A DNA stretch of 61,936 bases from Pseudomonas typographi (GCF_014694385.1 NZ_JAAOCA010000033.1:1-61936), one strand, 5' to 3'. Counted from the first letter of the stretch, positions 33,325-42,785 are shown. Made by a program: numbers and translations. Notes: generated by a model from the letters alone, not told the origin.

Positions 33325-34497
33325 TTACAGGTAGCCCGGCAGGGGCGCTTTGCCGAAGAACATTGCCCCAGCGTTCTGATAGGTCACATCGCCCATGAAG
33401 GCATGCTGGGTCACCACCTGGGCGTCGTTGACACAGCGCGCCAGGGGGCTGGTGCTGTACACGCCGCTCATGCCTGAAAGCATCTGCGCGGTGCGCGCCA
33501 CATCGGCGGCCACACGGGTAGCGTGGGTAGACGACAACCGCAGCAGGTTGGTGGCTGCGGCTGGCACCGGGTCACCAGCCAGCACGTGGGCCCAGGCTTG
33601 CTCGATAGCTTCGAAGAAGAACGCCCGCGCAGCGCGCAGGGCCGCTTCGGCCTTGGCCACTTCAACCTGGGCCAACGGGCGGTCAGCCAGCGCCGGAGCG
33701 CCAGTGACCGAGATGCGCCCACTGGCCATGCCGGCGAGTTCGTCCAGCGCCGCGCGCGCCACCCCCAGGCCCACCACCGACAGCACCTGGGTGGCGAAGG
33801 CCAGCGACGGGTAACGGAAGAACGGCTCATCGAGGTTCGGCGCGCCGCCACGAACGAAGGTCCATTCTTCCGGCACGACCACCTCCTCGACCACCAGGTC
33901 GTGGCTACCGGTGCCGAGCAGGCCGACGGTGGCCCAGGTGTCTTCGATGCGCGCCTGATGTTTCGGCATCACCGCCAAACGCGGCAAGGCCAGGGTGGCG
34001 CCGTTCTTTGGGGCGATACCCACCCCGACCAGGTCGGCCCCCATCGAGCCACTGGAGTACTTCCAGCGGCCAGTGACCTTGAACCCGCCAGGGATCACCT
34101 CGGCCGGCTGCGGCGGGAAGATACCGCCGGCGAACACCACGTCCGGGCCATTGGCATACACCTGGGCGATGGTCTGTGGTGGCAGCGCCGCCAGGTACAC
34201 CGGGCTCATGCCGAAGCTGGCGACCCAGCCGGCCGAGCCATCGGCGTGGGCGATGCGCTCGATCATCTGGCAGAACTGCGCCGGCGAGCATTCGTTGCCG
34301 CCAAAGCGCTTGGGCACCAGCGCGCGGTACACGCCCTGCGCCCTGAAGGCGTCGATCACATCTTGGGAGATGTGCCGCTGGCGGTCGAACTCGCCTTCAC
34401 GGGCGCGCTGGCGGATGTCACCGAGCAGGGCCTCGAAGGCCTCGCCCGCAAGCGGAGTGGCGGCGGCATCGAGGGCCGGCGCGCTGAGCGAATTCAT
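33325..34497 (-). CDS. iacA: Indole-3-acetate monooxygenase IacA (acyl-CoA-dehydrogenase fold)
   Basis: A 390-residue group D flavin monooxygenase of the acyl-CoA dehydrogenase fold. It has an N-terminal helical domain (DAFRAQGVYRALVPKRFGGNE), a middle beta domain (GGFKVTGRWKYSSGSMGADL) and a C-terminal helical bundle. It uses reduced flavin from IacG and O2 to hydroxylate indole-3-acetate, the first step of the pathway. The ATG at 34497 is set by GGAG seven bases upstream. The upstream open frame to 35127 overlaps iacH and is not part of it. Confidence 0.92.
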   Translation of the reverse strand: MNSLSAPALDAAATPLAGEAFEALLGDIRQRAREGEFDRQRHISQDVIDAFRAQGVYRALVPKRFGGNECSPAQFCQMIERIAHADGSAGWVASFGMSPVYLAALPPQTIAQVYANGPDVVFAGGIFPPQPAEVIPGGFKVTGRWKYSSGSMGADLVGVGIAPKNGATLALPRLAVMPKHQARIEDTWATVGLLGTGSHDLVVEEVVVPEEWTFVRGGAPNLDEPFFRYPSLAFATQVLSVVGLGVARAALDELAGMASGRISVTGAPALADRPLAQVEVAKAEAALRAARAFFFEAIEQAWAHVLAGDPVPAAATNLLRLSSTHATRVAADVARTAQMLSGMSGVYSTSPLARCVNDAQVVTQHAFMGDVTYQNAGAMFFGKAPLPGYL

Positions 34498-34511
34498 GAA
34501 GGGCTCCATGA

Positions 34512-35633
34512 TCAGGTACGGTTGGAATACAGCTGCTGCAACAGCAGACTGGCGGCGGCCAGCAGCGCTTCGTCGGTGCCGTGGGCGCCCACCAACTGCA
34601 GGCCCACCGGCAGGCCCTGTTCGCTGCCAAGCGGAATGCTCAAGGCCGGGTGGCCAGAGAGGTTGAACGGCCGCACGAAGGCAGTCATGCCGAGCACCGC
34701 ACGGGTGTCGGTGGCCTGCTCCAGGCGCAGCGGGAAGTCCGGCATGGTCGGCAGCGCCAGCACCTCGTACTGGGCGAACGCGGCGTTCACCTCCTCGGTA
34801 AACCGCGCGCGCACCGTTTCGGCCTCGGCCAGCGCGGCATCGGTGGTTTCGCCCGCGGCGGCCAGGCGCCCAGCGATGTCGGCGCCGACCAGGCCGCTGG
34901 CGAGCAAGCCCTGGCAAGCGTTGAAGGTTTCGCGGTTGATCACCACCATGCCGGCGGCGTACGCCGCATCGAAGCTGGGCAACGCCACCTGGCCCAGCGG
35001 CTGACCGGTGGCGGCCAGGGCCCCGTCGACCACCTGCTGCACCGGCGCGCTGGCGAGCACATTGATCACCCCAATGCGCACCTGGCACGGCCCGGCCTTG
35101 GGCTGCCAGGTGGGGTCGATGGCGCACATGGCGGTTTCGAGCATGGGTAGGCTGGCGGCGAACGGGCCTACGCAGTCAAGGCTGCTGTGCGCCGGCATCA
35201 CGCCGCGGCGGCTGACCCGACCGAAGCTGGGCTTGAAGCCGAATACACCGCAGCAACAAGCCGGGATGCGCACCGAGCCACCGGTGTCGGTGCCCAGGGT
35301 GAAATCCGCCAGGCCCGCGGCCACCGCGGCCGCCGAACCGCTCGACGAACCACCCGGGATGCGCCCGGCAAAGCGTGGGTTGGTCGCCGTGCCGGTGTAG
35401 GCATTGATGCCGGTAGTACCAAACGCCAACTCGTGCAGGCCGGTTTTACCGGTCAGCCGGCAGCCGGCGGCGAGCAGGTGCTCGACCACTTCGGCATGGG
35501 CAGCGGCCGGTGCTGCGTTTTCCAGGGCGCAGCTGCTGGCACGGGTGGCTACCCCGGCCACATCGATGGTGTCTTTGACCATCACGCACGGGCCGCTACC
35601 ACCCAGGGAAAGTTGCTCTACCACGATCGTCAT
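34512..35633 (-). CDS. iacH: Amidase-signature protein IacH
   Basis: A 373-residue amidase of the Ser-cis-Ser-Lys class. The catalytic Lys is in VMVKDTIDVAG. The signature GGSSSGSAAAVAAG contains the cis-Ser and DTGGSVRIPACCC the nucleophile. It is shorter than typical amidases (about 470 residues), lacking part of the N-terminus. It begins the minus-strand iac operon, 14 bases before iacA. In known iac clusters IacH is dispensable or of unclear substrate; it may hydrolyse an amide such as an indole-acetamide or amino-acid conjugate. The ATG at 35633 follows GAGG by eight bases. Confidence 0.9.
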   Translation of the reverse strand: MTIVVEQLSLGGSGPCVMVKDTIDVAGVATRASSCALENAAPAAAHAEVVEHLLAAGCRLTGKTGLHELAFGTTGINAYTGTATNPRFAGRIPGGSSSGSAAAVAAGLADFTLGTDTGGSVRIPACCCGVFGFKPSFGRVSRRGVMPAHSSLDCVGPFAASLPMLETAMCAIDPTWQPKAGPCQVRIGVINVLASAPVQQVVDGALAATGQPLGQVALPSFDAAYAAGMVVINRETFNACQGLLASGLVGADIAGRLAAAGETTDAALAEAETVRARFTEEVNAAFAQYEVLALPTMPDFPLRLEQATDTRAVLGMTAFVRPFNLSGHPALSIPLGSEQGLPVGLQLVGAHGTDEALLAAASLLLQQLYSNRT

Positions 35634-35751
35634 CTGCGCTACCTCGTTGTGCCGCTCACGCCAAGCGGGCTGTGCCTCGCTTTTTTCCAACATCGCGCAG
35701 TTTTACGTGAATCGTCAACTGATTTTTCAATGGAAATATCACTGCCATTTT

Positions 35752-35769
35752 GGTGCAAAAAGATGCACC
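35752..35769 (+). promoter_or_regulatory. Inverted repeat in the iacH/ABC-transporter divergent region
   Basis: GGTGCA-AAAAGA-TGCACC is a perfect six-base inverted repeat with a six-base spacer, 119 bases upstream of iacH. The whole gap (35634-36193) is otherwise free of genes; 35700-35990 is strikingly AT-rich, as expected for divergent promoters, and 36000-36180 is GC-rich. The repeat is a candidate operator for the MarR-type regulator, though no second copy was found near iacR. Confidence 0.45.
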
Positions 35770-36193
35770 CAAGCACCGAAATTGGGCATTTCATACCTGA
35801 CTCTGAAAATCATCAAAACTATTCTATCTATCTGTTTTAAGTGGCATTCTATTAATATATAAGCTACCTTAAAGATCGTTTACTTGGCGAAAGTCCGCTG
35901 TTAAGCCCACGGTCAAAGCGCGATAAAAGCCTAAATAAAATAAAAATAATTAGGCTAAAAACAATGCCAAAAAATATTCTAAAACGAATATAAAAACGCT
36001 CCAAACCCCTGTTTCGCGGGCCCTCGGCCGCCCTACCCCACCTACGACCAGCCCGGCGCACCCCGCCGCCCGGCGCTGAAAACGCCGTGCCCGGCCACGG
36101 TGCAGGCCAAACGCTGGCATGCAACCTGCTATCGCCCCACCAACGCCGTGGCGCTTTTGCTGCCCAGCCGACCTTGCCCTGATGGAGAACGAG

Positions 36194-37351
36194 ATGAAGA
36201 AACTGTTGACCGCCGCCCTGTTGTCCGGCGCCGCTGGCATCGCGCTGAGTGGGGCCCCCGCGGCCCGGGCCGAGGTGAAAATTGGCGTGATCACCTCCGC
36301 CAGCGGGCCCATCGCCCTGGTGGGCATCCCGCAGAAAAACAGCGTGGCGCTGATGCCCAAACAGATAGGCGACCAGCCGGTGCGCTACATCACCCTGGAT
36401 GACGGCAGTGACCCGACCGCTTCGGTGAAGGCCTTCAAGAAGCTGATCGACGAAGAGCACGTAGACGCGATCATCGGCCCCAGTGGGTCGCCCAATGCCA
36501 TGGGGGTGATCCAATTCGCAGCCGAGTCCGGCACACCGATGCTGGCGCCGGTAGGCACCGCCGCGGTGGTGCTGCCGATGACCGAGCAGAAGAAATGGGT
36601 GTTCAAAACCACCCAAAACGACGACCTGATCGCCCAGGCGCTGGTGGAAAACATGGTCAAGCGCGGGGTGAAAACCTTGGGTTTCATCGGCACCGCGGAC
36701 CCTTACGGTGAAAACTGGAGCAAGGTGATAGGGGCATTGGCCGAGAAGAACGGCATCAAGGTGGTGGCCAATGAGCGCTTCCAGCGCCAGGACACCTCCG
36801 TCACCGGCCAGGGCCTGAAAATCCTCATGGCGCGACCCGACGCCGTGCTGGTTGCGGCCCCCGGCAGTTCCTCGGTGATGCCACAAACCACCCTCTTCGA
36901 CCAAGGCTACAAGGGCCAGATGTACCAGACCCACGGCGCCGCGCTGGATCAATTCCTGCAGCTGGGGGGCAAGAAGGTCGAGGGAACCATCCTCGCCGCC
37001 AGCCTGATGCTGGTGCTCGATGAAACGCCCGACAGCCACCCGTCCAAGGCCATCGCCCAGCATTACATCGACGCCTACAAAACCGCCTATGGGCAAACCC
37101 CGGCGACCTTCGGCGCCAATGTGTACGACGCCGGCCTGCTCTTGGAAAAAGCCATCCCGGCGGCCGAGCAGAAAGCCCAACCCGGCACCCCGGCGTTCCG
37201 CGCGGCGCTGCGCGATGCGCTGGAAAACACCCACGAATTGGCCGCGACCCAGGGCGTGTACAACATGAGTGTTGAAGACCACAGCGGCTTCGATACCCGT
37301 GGCCGCGAGCTGATCACCGTCAAGGACGGGCACTGGGCGCTTTTGAAATAA
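36194..37351 (+). CDS. Branched-chain-type ABC transporter periplasmic binding protein
   Basis: A 385-residue type I periplasmic binding protein. The signal peptide KKLLTAALLSGAAGIALSGAPAARA precedes the mature EVKIGVITSASGPIALVG. DDGSDPTASVKAFKKLIDE, IIGPSGSPNAMGV and FIGTADPYGENWSKV are standard for LivK-like aromatic- or amino-acid-binding proteins. The ATG at 36194 follows GGAG by seven bases. It opens a plus-strand operon with LivH-, LivMG- and LivF-like genes, divergent from iacH. An aromatic acid such as indole-acetate is a reasonable ligand by position. Confidence 0.92.
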   Translation: MKKLLTAALLSGAAGIALSGAPAARAEVKIGVITSASGPIALVGIPQKNSVALMPKQIGDQPVRYITLDDGSDPTASVKAFKKLIDEEHVDAIIGPSGSPNAMGVIQFAAESGTPMLAPVGTAAVVLPMTEQKKWVFKTTQNDDLIAQALVENMVKRGVKTLGFIGTADPYGENWSKVIGALAEKNGIKVVANERFQRQDTSVTGQGLKILMARPDAVLVAAPGSSSVMPQTTLFDQGYKGQMYQTHGAALDQFLQLGGKKVEGTILAASLMLVLDETPDSHPSKAIAQHYIDAYKTAYGQTPATFGANVYDAGLLLEKAIPAAEQKAQPGTPAFRAALRDALENTHELAATQGVYNMSVEDHSGFDTRGRELITVKDGHWALLK

Positions 37352-37423
37352 ACCAGGCCGCGGCTGGGGGCCTGCGCCCTCTCCCGCCGCGACGCCGTTG
37401 ACCTTGCTGCGAGACCTTAGAAT

Positions 37424-38461
37424 ATGAATCTGCAGATAGCCTTGCTGCTAGGCCAGGATGGCGTCACCAATGGCGCCATCTACGCCCTGCTGGCGCTGTC
37501 GATCCTGCTGGTGTTCACCGTCACCCGCATCCTGTTGATCCCCCAGGGTGAGTTCGTGACCTACGGCGCCCTGACCATGGCCACGATCCAGGCCGGCGAG
37601 CCCACGCCGCTGGCCTGGCTGCTGCTGGCCCTAACCGTGACCGAATGCGCCCTCGACGTGCTCGCCCGCTACCGCGCCGGCCGAGGCCTGCGGGTAGACC
37701 GGGGGATGCTCGGCAAGCTCGCCTGGTGCGCGGCGCTGGTCATCTCGGTGTACCACTTGCCACTGGCCAGCCTGCCGGTGGCCGCCCAGGCCCTGCTCAC
37801 CCTGTGCCTGGTGGTGCCGCTGGGCCCGCGCCTGTACCGTTTATTCTTCCAGCCCATCGCTGGCGCCACCCCGCTGGTGTTGCTGATCGTGTCGATCGCC
37901 GTGCACGTGGCGATGGTCGGCGTTGGGCTGCTGCTGTTTGGTCCGGAAGGCGCGCGTACCACGCCGTTCTCCCAGGCCGGCCTCGAACTGGGCCCGGTGA
38001 CGCTCAACAGCCAGACCCTGTGGGTGCTGGCGCTGTCGCTGGTACTGATCATCGCCCTGTTCTTGTTCTTCGGCCGCAGCCTCTACGGCAAAGCCCTGCA
38101 GGCCACTGCAGTGAACCGCAACGGCGCGCGATTGATGGGAATCTCACCCGAGCTGGCCGGCAAGGCCACCTTCGCCATGGCGGCCTTCATCGGTTGCCTG
38201 TCGGGCATTCTCATCGCGCCGATCACCACGCTGTATTTCGACTCCGGTTTCATCATCAGCCTCAAGGGCTTCGTCGGCGCCATCATCGGCGGCCTGGTCA
38301 GCTACCCATTGGCTGCCCTGGGCGCGCTGGCAGTGGGTCTGGTGGAGGCGTTCTCGATGTTCTGGGCCAGTAACTACAAAGAGGTGATCGTGTTCACGCT
38401 GATCATCCCGTTCCTGCTGTGGCGTTCGCTGCGCAGCCATCACGTGGAGGAAGACGCATGA
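37424..38461 (+). CDS. Branched-chain-type ABC permease (LivH-like)
   Basis: A 345-residue inner-membrane permease with eight or more hydrophobic segments. It shows ALLALSILLVFTVTRILLIPQG near the start and the LivH-type loop ALQATAVNRNGARLMGISP, then IGGLVSYPLAALGALAVGLVEAF. It is slightly longer than typical LivH (about 290-310). It overlaps the next gene by four bases. It works with the LivM-LivG fusion next to it. Confidence 0.92.
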   Translation: MNLQIALLLGQDGVTNGAIYALLALSILLVFTVTRILLIPQGEFVTYGALTMATIQAGEPTPLAWLLLALTVTECALDVLARYRAGRGLRVDRGMLGKLAWCAALVISVYHLPLASLPVAAQALLTLCLVVPLGPRLYRLFFQPIAGATPLVLLIVSIAVHVAMVGVGLLLFGPEGARTTPFSQAGLELGPVTLNSQTLWVLALSLVLIIALFLFFGRSLYGKALQATAVNRNGARLMGISPELAGKATFAMAAFIGCLSGILIAPITTLYFDSGFIISLKGFVGAIIGGLVSYPLAALGALAVGLVEAFSMFWASNYKEVIVFTLIIPFLLWRSLRSHHVEEDA

Positions 38462-40245
38462 AACCGCGCGTGTTGATCCTGGCGTTCATCGCCGTACTGG
38501 CGGTAGCGCCACTGCTGCTGCCAGCCTTTGAGGTCACCTTGCTCAACTACATCGGCCTGTACGCCTTGGTGGTGCTGGGCTTGGTGCTGCTCACCGGCGT
38601 GGGAGGCATGACCAGCTTCGGCCAGGCGGCGTTCGTCGGCCTGGGCGCCTACACCAGCGCCTACCTCACCACCACGGCGCAACTGCCAGGCTGGCTGGCC
38701 TGGGCTGGCGGTTCGCCGTGGCTGGCGCTGCTGCTGGCGTTGGTGCTCACTGCGGTGGTGGCGCTGGTGCTCGGCGCGCTGACGCTGAAGCTCTCAGGGC
38801 ACTATCTGCCGCTGGGTACCATCGCCTGGGGCATCTCGCTGTACTACCTGTTCGGCAACCTCGAAGGCTTTGGCGGCCAGACCGGCATCACCGACCTGCC
38901 GCCGATCACTCTGTTCGGCCTCAGCCTGGAGAAAGGCGAGCATGTCTTCTACCTGATCTGGGCCGTGTTGCTGGCCGCCGTGCTGATCACCCAGAACCTG
39001 CTGAACTCACGCCAGGGCCGCGCCATCCGCGCGCTCAAGGGCGGCCAAGTGATGGCCGAATCCATGGGGGTGAACACCTTTCGCGCAAAGCTGGTGATTT
39101 TCGTGGTGGCGGCGCTATTCGCCGCGCTGTCGGGCTGGCTATACGCCCATACCCAGCGCTTCGTGAACCCCACCCCGTTCGGCCTGAACATGGGCATCGA
39201 TTACCTGTTCATGGCGCTGATCGGTGGCGTGGGAAGCGTCTGGGGCGCCCTGCTCGGCGCCGGCGTGCTGACCCTGCTCAAGCAGTGGTTGCAGGACTGG
39301 CTACCGCTGCTGATGGGCAGCCAAGGCAACTATGAAACCATCGTGTTCGGCTTGCTCATCGTGCTGATGATGCAGCGCATACCCGGCGGGCTGTGGCCTC
39401 TGCTGGTCAGGTACCTGCCGGTGGCCCCGGTGCGCCGCGTGCCACCGGCACCGGCCGACCCGCTGGCGCGGCGGTTGCCGCCAACCAAGGGCATGCTGAT
39501 CCTCGAGGCGCGCCAGGTGACCCGCCGGTTCGGCGGGCTGGTAGCCAATAAAGAGATGGACCTGGCCGTGCACGCCGGGGAAATCCTCGCGCTGATTGGC
39601 CCTAACGGGGCCGGCAAGAGCACCCTGTTTAACCAGCTCTCCGGGGTCGACGTGCCCACCTCCGGCGAGGTGTTGTTTCTCGGCCAACGCATCAATGGGG
39701 TGCCCTCGCGGCAGATCGCCCAGTGTGGCATGAGCCGGACCTTCCAGCACGTGAAACTGCTGCCGGCCATGAGCGTGCTGGAGAACGTTGCGATCGGCGC
39801 TCACCTGCGCGCCAGCGGCAGCGTGCTGGCCAGCTTCGCCCACTTGGAGCGCCATGAAGAAGCGCGCTTGCTGGCCGAGGCACGCCAGCAGTTGGAGCGT
39901 GTCGGGCTGGGTGGGTATCTGTTCGAAGAGGCCGGCAGCCTCGCCCTGGGCCAGCAGCGCATCCTCGAAATCGCCCGGGCGCTGTGCGCCGACCCTTGCC
40001 TGTTGCTACTCGACGAGCCCGCGGCCGGCCTGCGCCACAAAGAGAAGCAGGCCCTGGCCGAACTGCTGGCACGGCTGCGCGATGAGGGCATGGCCATTTT
40101 GCTGGTCGAGCACGACATGGACTTCGTGATGAACCTAGCCGACCGCATCACCGTGATGGAATTCGGCCAGAAAATCGCCGACGGTTTGCCCGAAGCGATC
40201 CAGGCCGACCCCGCTGTACTGCAAGCCTACCTAGGTGCGGAGTGA
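38458..40245 (+). CDS. Fused LivM-type permease and LivG-type ATPase
   Basis: A 595-residue fusion. Residues 1-330 are a LivM-like permease (LLNYIGLYALVVLGLVLLTG, GGMTSFGQAAFVGLGAY, NLLNSRQGRAIRALKGGQ, LIGGVGSVWGALLGAG). A linker of about 20 residues rich in Pro/Arg follows. Residues about 350-595 are an ABC ATPase with Walker A GPNGAGKST, signature SLALGQQRILEIARAL and Walker B LLLLDEPAAGL. Both halves are complete, so one polypeptide supplies one permease and one ATPase subunit. The ATG follows GGAGGA by seven bases. Confidence 0.93.
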   Translation: MKPRVLILAFIAVLAVAPLLLPAFEVTLLNYIGLYALVVLGLVLLTGVGGMTSFGQAAFVGLGAYTSAYLTTTAQLPGWLAWAGGSPWLALLLALVLTAVVALVLGALTLKLSGHYLPLGTIAWGISLYYLFGNLEGFGGQTGITDLPPITLFGLSLEKGEHVFYLIWAVLLAAVLITQNLLNSRQGRAIRALKGGQVMAESMGVNTFRAKLVIFVVAALFAALSGWLYAHTQRFVNPTPFGLNMGIDYLFMALIGGVGSVWGALLGAGVLTLLKQWLQDWLPLLMGSQGNYETIVFGLLIVLMMQRIPGGLWPLLVRYLPVAPVRRVPPAPADPLARRLPPTKGMLILEARQVTRRFGGLVANKEMDLAVHAGEILALIGPNGAGKSTLFNQLSGVDVPTSGEVLFLGQRINGVPSRQIAQCGMSRTFQHVKLLPAMSVLENVAIGAHLRASGSVLASFAHLERHEEARLLAEARQQLERVGLGGYLFEEAGSLALGQQRILEIARALCADPCLLLLDEPAAGLRHKEKQALAELLARLRDEGMAILLVEHDMDFVMNLADRITVMEFGQKIADGLPEAIQADPAVLQAYLGAE

Positions 40246-40249
40246 AACG

Positions 40250-41008
40250 ATGAACCAAGTGAATAACCCCTTGCTGGAGGTCAAGGACCTCAGCGTTGCC
40301 TACGGCAAGGTGGAGGCCTTGAGCAACGCCAGCCTGGCCGTTGGCCAAGGCCAGATCGTCACCGTGATCGGCCCCAACGGCGCCGGCAAGACCACTCTGC
40401 TGTCGGCGATCATCGGCGTGCTGGGCTCGCGCGGGCAGGTCAGCTTCGATGGCCGCCTGGAAGCGGTGCCGGAAGTGGAAGTTCTGGTGGGCCGCGGCCT
40501 GGGCCTGGTGCCGGAAAAACGTGAGCTGTTCTCCAGCATGAGCGTGGAAGACAACCTCAAGCTGGGCGGCTTCATGCGCTACCGCCAGCGCGACCGTTAC
40601 CTCGATGCCAGCCTGATGGAGGTATACAGCCTGTTTCCGCGCCTGCTGGAGCGGCGCAAGCAGGCCGCCGCCACCCTCTCCGGCGGCGAACGGCAAATGC
40701 TGGCGGTGGGCCGCGCGCTGATGGCCAAGCCCAAGCTGCTGATGCTCGATGAACCGAGCCTGGGCCTGGCACCGCTGATCACCCGCGAGATCTTCCGCAT
40801 CATCGCCCAACTGCGTGGCCAGGGGGTGTCAATCCTGCTGGTGGAACAGAATGCCCGCGCCGCACTGAAGGTTGCCGATTACGCTTATGTGCTGGAAACC
40901 GGCCAGGTGGCGATGCAAGGCCCAGCCGCGCAGCTGGCCACCGACCCGCGAGTGATCGACGCCTACCTGGGCGCCGCCAGCAAGCACCAAGCCATGCTTG
41001 CCAGCTAA
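40250..41008 (+). CDS. Branched-chain-type ABC ATPase (LivF-like)
   Basis: A 252-residue ATPase with Walker A GPNGAGKTTLLSAI, the LivF-specific GLGLVPEKRELFSSMSVEDNL, signature TLSGGERQMLAVGRAL and Walker B LLMLDEPSLGLAP. It completes the importer with the LivMG fusion. It starts four bases after the fusion gene stop. A terminator is not evident; the next gene follows in nine bases, so the PanE- and aldolase-like genes are probably in the same operon. Confidence 0.93.
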   Translation: MNQVNNPLLEVKDLSVAYGKVEALSNASLAVGQGQIVTVIGPNGAGKTTLLSAIIGVLGSRGQVSFDGRLEAVPEVEVLVGRGLGLVPEKRELFSSMSVEDNLKLGGFMRYRQRDRYLDASLMEVYSLFPRLLERRKQAAATLSGGERQMLAVGRALMAKPKLLMLDEPSLGLAPLITREIFRIIAQLRGQGVSILLVEQNARAALKVADYAYVLETGQVAMQGPAAQLATDPRVIDAYLGAASKHQAMLAS

Positions 41009-41017
41009 GGAACTGCG

Positions 41018-42004
41018 ATGACAACTGCCCACCCCTTGAGGGTATGCGTGGCCGGTGCCGGCGCGATCGGCTGCACCCTGGCCGCGCGCCTGGCCGCCAG
41101 CGGCCAACCGGTGAGCCTGCTAGCCCGCGGCGCGGCGCTGGCGGCCATCAACGAGCACGGCCTGCGCCTAGCAGACCTAGACGGAGAACACCAGGTGATG
41201 GTGCGCGCCAGTGACAGCCCGGCCGCCCTCGGCGAACAAGACGTGCTGTTTCTCTGCACCAAAGCCCCGGCGCTGGCGGCGCTGCTGCCCACCCTCGCCC
41301 CGCTGATGGGGCCGAACACCGTGGTGGTCCCGCTGGTCAACGGCGTGCCCTGGTGGTACTTCCACGGCGAGCCCGGGCGCTTTGCCGGTTCCCGCGTCGA
41401 AGCGGTCGACCCGGCCGGGGTACTCACCCAGGCGCTGGCGCTGGAACGCATCCTCGGCTGCGTAGTGTTTATCACCGCCGAGGTGCTGGCCCCGGGTGTG
41501 GTACGCGCCAGCAACCCGCATTTGATGATCCTCGGCGAACCCGACAACAGCCAGAGCCCGCGGCTGCAACGGGTGTGCGCGCTGCTCGCCGCCGCCGGCA
41601 TCGAAGCTCGCGCCAGCGAGCGCATCCGCGATGCGCTGTGGACCAAGATCATCGCCAACCTTACCTCCAACCCGCTGTCGGTGGTCACCGGCGCAACCCT
41701 GGCGCAGCTGTACGGCGAGCCCGAACTCAAGGCAGTGGTGAGCAAAGTGTTCAACGAGGCCCTGCTGACCGCCGCCGCCTATGGCGCGCGGGTGGCCATC
41801 GACCCGCAAAGCTTCATGGAAATGGGCGCCGGCATGGGTGCGGTGCGCACCTCGATGCTGCAAGACTACGAACATGGCCGCCCGCTGGAGCTGCAGGCGA
41901 TCGGCGACGCGGTGGTGGAACTGGCCGAGCGCCAGGGCCTGGCCATGCCGGTGACCCGCGACATCCTCAACCTGGCACGTTTTCGCGGCCAACCTTCACT
42001 CTGA
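41018..42004 (+). CDS. 2-Dehydropantoate 2-reductase family protein (PanE/ApbA-like)
   Basis: A 328-residue NADPH-dependent ketoacid reductase. It has VAGAGAIGCTLAARLAASGQ, the dinucleotide site, then FLCTKAPALAALLPTL, the catalytic-Lys region DALWTKIIANLTSNPLSVVTG, and SMLQDYEHGRPLELQAIGDAV with the substrate-binding motif. In a transporter-aldolase operon it is more likely to reduce a catabolic 2-keto acid than to make pantothenate, but true PanE cannot be excluded by sequence alone. Confidence 0.88.
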   Translation: MTTAHPLRVCVAGAGAIGCTLAARLAASGQPVSLLARGAALAAINEHGLRLADLDGEHQVMVRASDSPAALGEQDVLFLCTKAPALAALLPTLAPLMGPNTVVVPLVNGVPWWYFHGEPGRFAGSRVEAVDPAGVLTQALALERILGCVVFITAEVLAPGVVRASNPHLMILGEPDNSQSPRLQRVCALLAAAGIEARASERIRDALWTKIIANLTSNPLSVVTGATLAQLYGEPELKAVVSKVFNEALLTAAAYGARVAIDPQSFMEMGAGMGAVRTSMLQDYEHGRPLELQAIGDAVVELAERQGLAMPVTRDILNLARFRGQPSL

Positions 42005-42020
42005 TCAGCAGGCCCTCCCT

Positions 42021-42785
42021 ATGAACCGTGACGAATTCATTCAGCCCGCCCACATCAACGACGAAGAATGGGCGCTGCGCGTCCAGCTTGCTCAGTGCTA
42101 CCACCTGGTGGACTGGTTCGGCTGGACCGAAGCCATCTTCAACCACATCTCCGCGCGCCTGCCGGGCCCCGCGCACCACTACCTGGTCAACCCGTTCGGC
42201 CTGAACTACACCGAGGTCACCCCGCTGAACCTGCTCAAGGTCGATCTGCACGGCACCAAGCTCGAGCCGTCAGCTTACGACGGTAACCCGGCCGGGTTTG
42301 CCCTGCACAGCGCCGTGCATGGCGCCCGGGACGACATCCACTGCCTGATCCATACCCACACCACGCCGATTTCGGCGGTGGTACAGAAAAAACGCGGCTT
42401 CACCCACGACGACTTCTACGGCGCGCAGCTGTACGGCCGGGTGGGCTACCACACCTTCGAAGGCATCACCCTGTTCGATGACGAAAAGGCGCGGATGATC
42501 GACAGCCTGGGCAGCAACCATGTGCTGGTGCTGCGCAACCACGGCATCGCGGTGGGCGAAAGCAGTATCGACAAGGCGTTGTTTTTGCTTTGGACGGTGC
42601 AGCGCGCCGCCGAAAACCAGTGCGCGGCCGGTGCCCTCGGCGGTGAAGACCACCCTCTGGAAGACGGCATCGCCGCCAAGTGCGCGGGCCTGACCGCCAT
42701 GCTGATCCGCGAAAGCGGTTTTGCCAGCAAGTTTTTCGACGCCATGGTGCGCAAGATGAGCCTTGAACGCGCTCTTGCCTGGTAG
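42021..42785 (+). CDS. Class II aldolase/adducin family protein
   Basis: A 254-residue metal-dependent aldolase of the AraD/FucA fold. It has LVDWFGWTEAIFNHISARLPG, LHSAVHGARDDIHCLIHTHT (two zinc-ligand histidines) and NHGIAVGESSIDKALFLLWTV (third His). It would cleave or decarboxylate a hydroxy-keto acid. It starts 16 bases after the reductase gene and ends the plus-strand operon before the MarR gene. The substrate is unknown. Confidence 0.9.
   Translation: MNRDEFIQPAHINDEEWALRVQLAQCYHLVDWFGWTEAIFNHISARLPGPAHHYLVNPFGLNYTEVTPLNLLKVDLHGTKLEPSAYDGNPAGFALHSAVHGARDDIHCLIHTHTTPISAVVQKKRGFTHDDFYGAQLYGRVGYHTFEGITLFDDEKARMIDSLGSNHVLVLRNHGIAVGESSIDKALFLLWTVQRAAENQCAAGALGGEDHPLEDGIAAKCAGLTAMLIRESGFASKFFDAMVRKMSLERALAW

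Noticed and set aside
34497..35127. N-terminal extension of IacA
   Set aside because: The open frame continues upstream but overlaps iacH in another frame and is Arg/Gly-rich; the ATG at 34497 has a proper ribosome-binding site.
35864..37333. A 489-codon minus-strand open frame over the LivK-like gene
   Set aside because: It is antisense to a binding protein with a clear signal peptide and motifs; its own translation resembles no protein.
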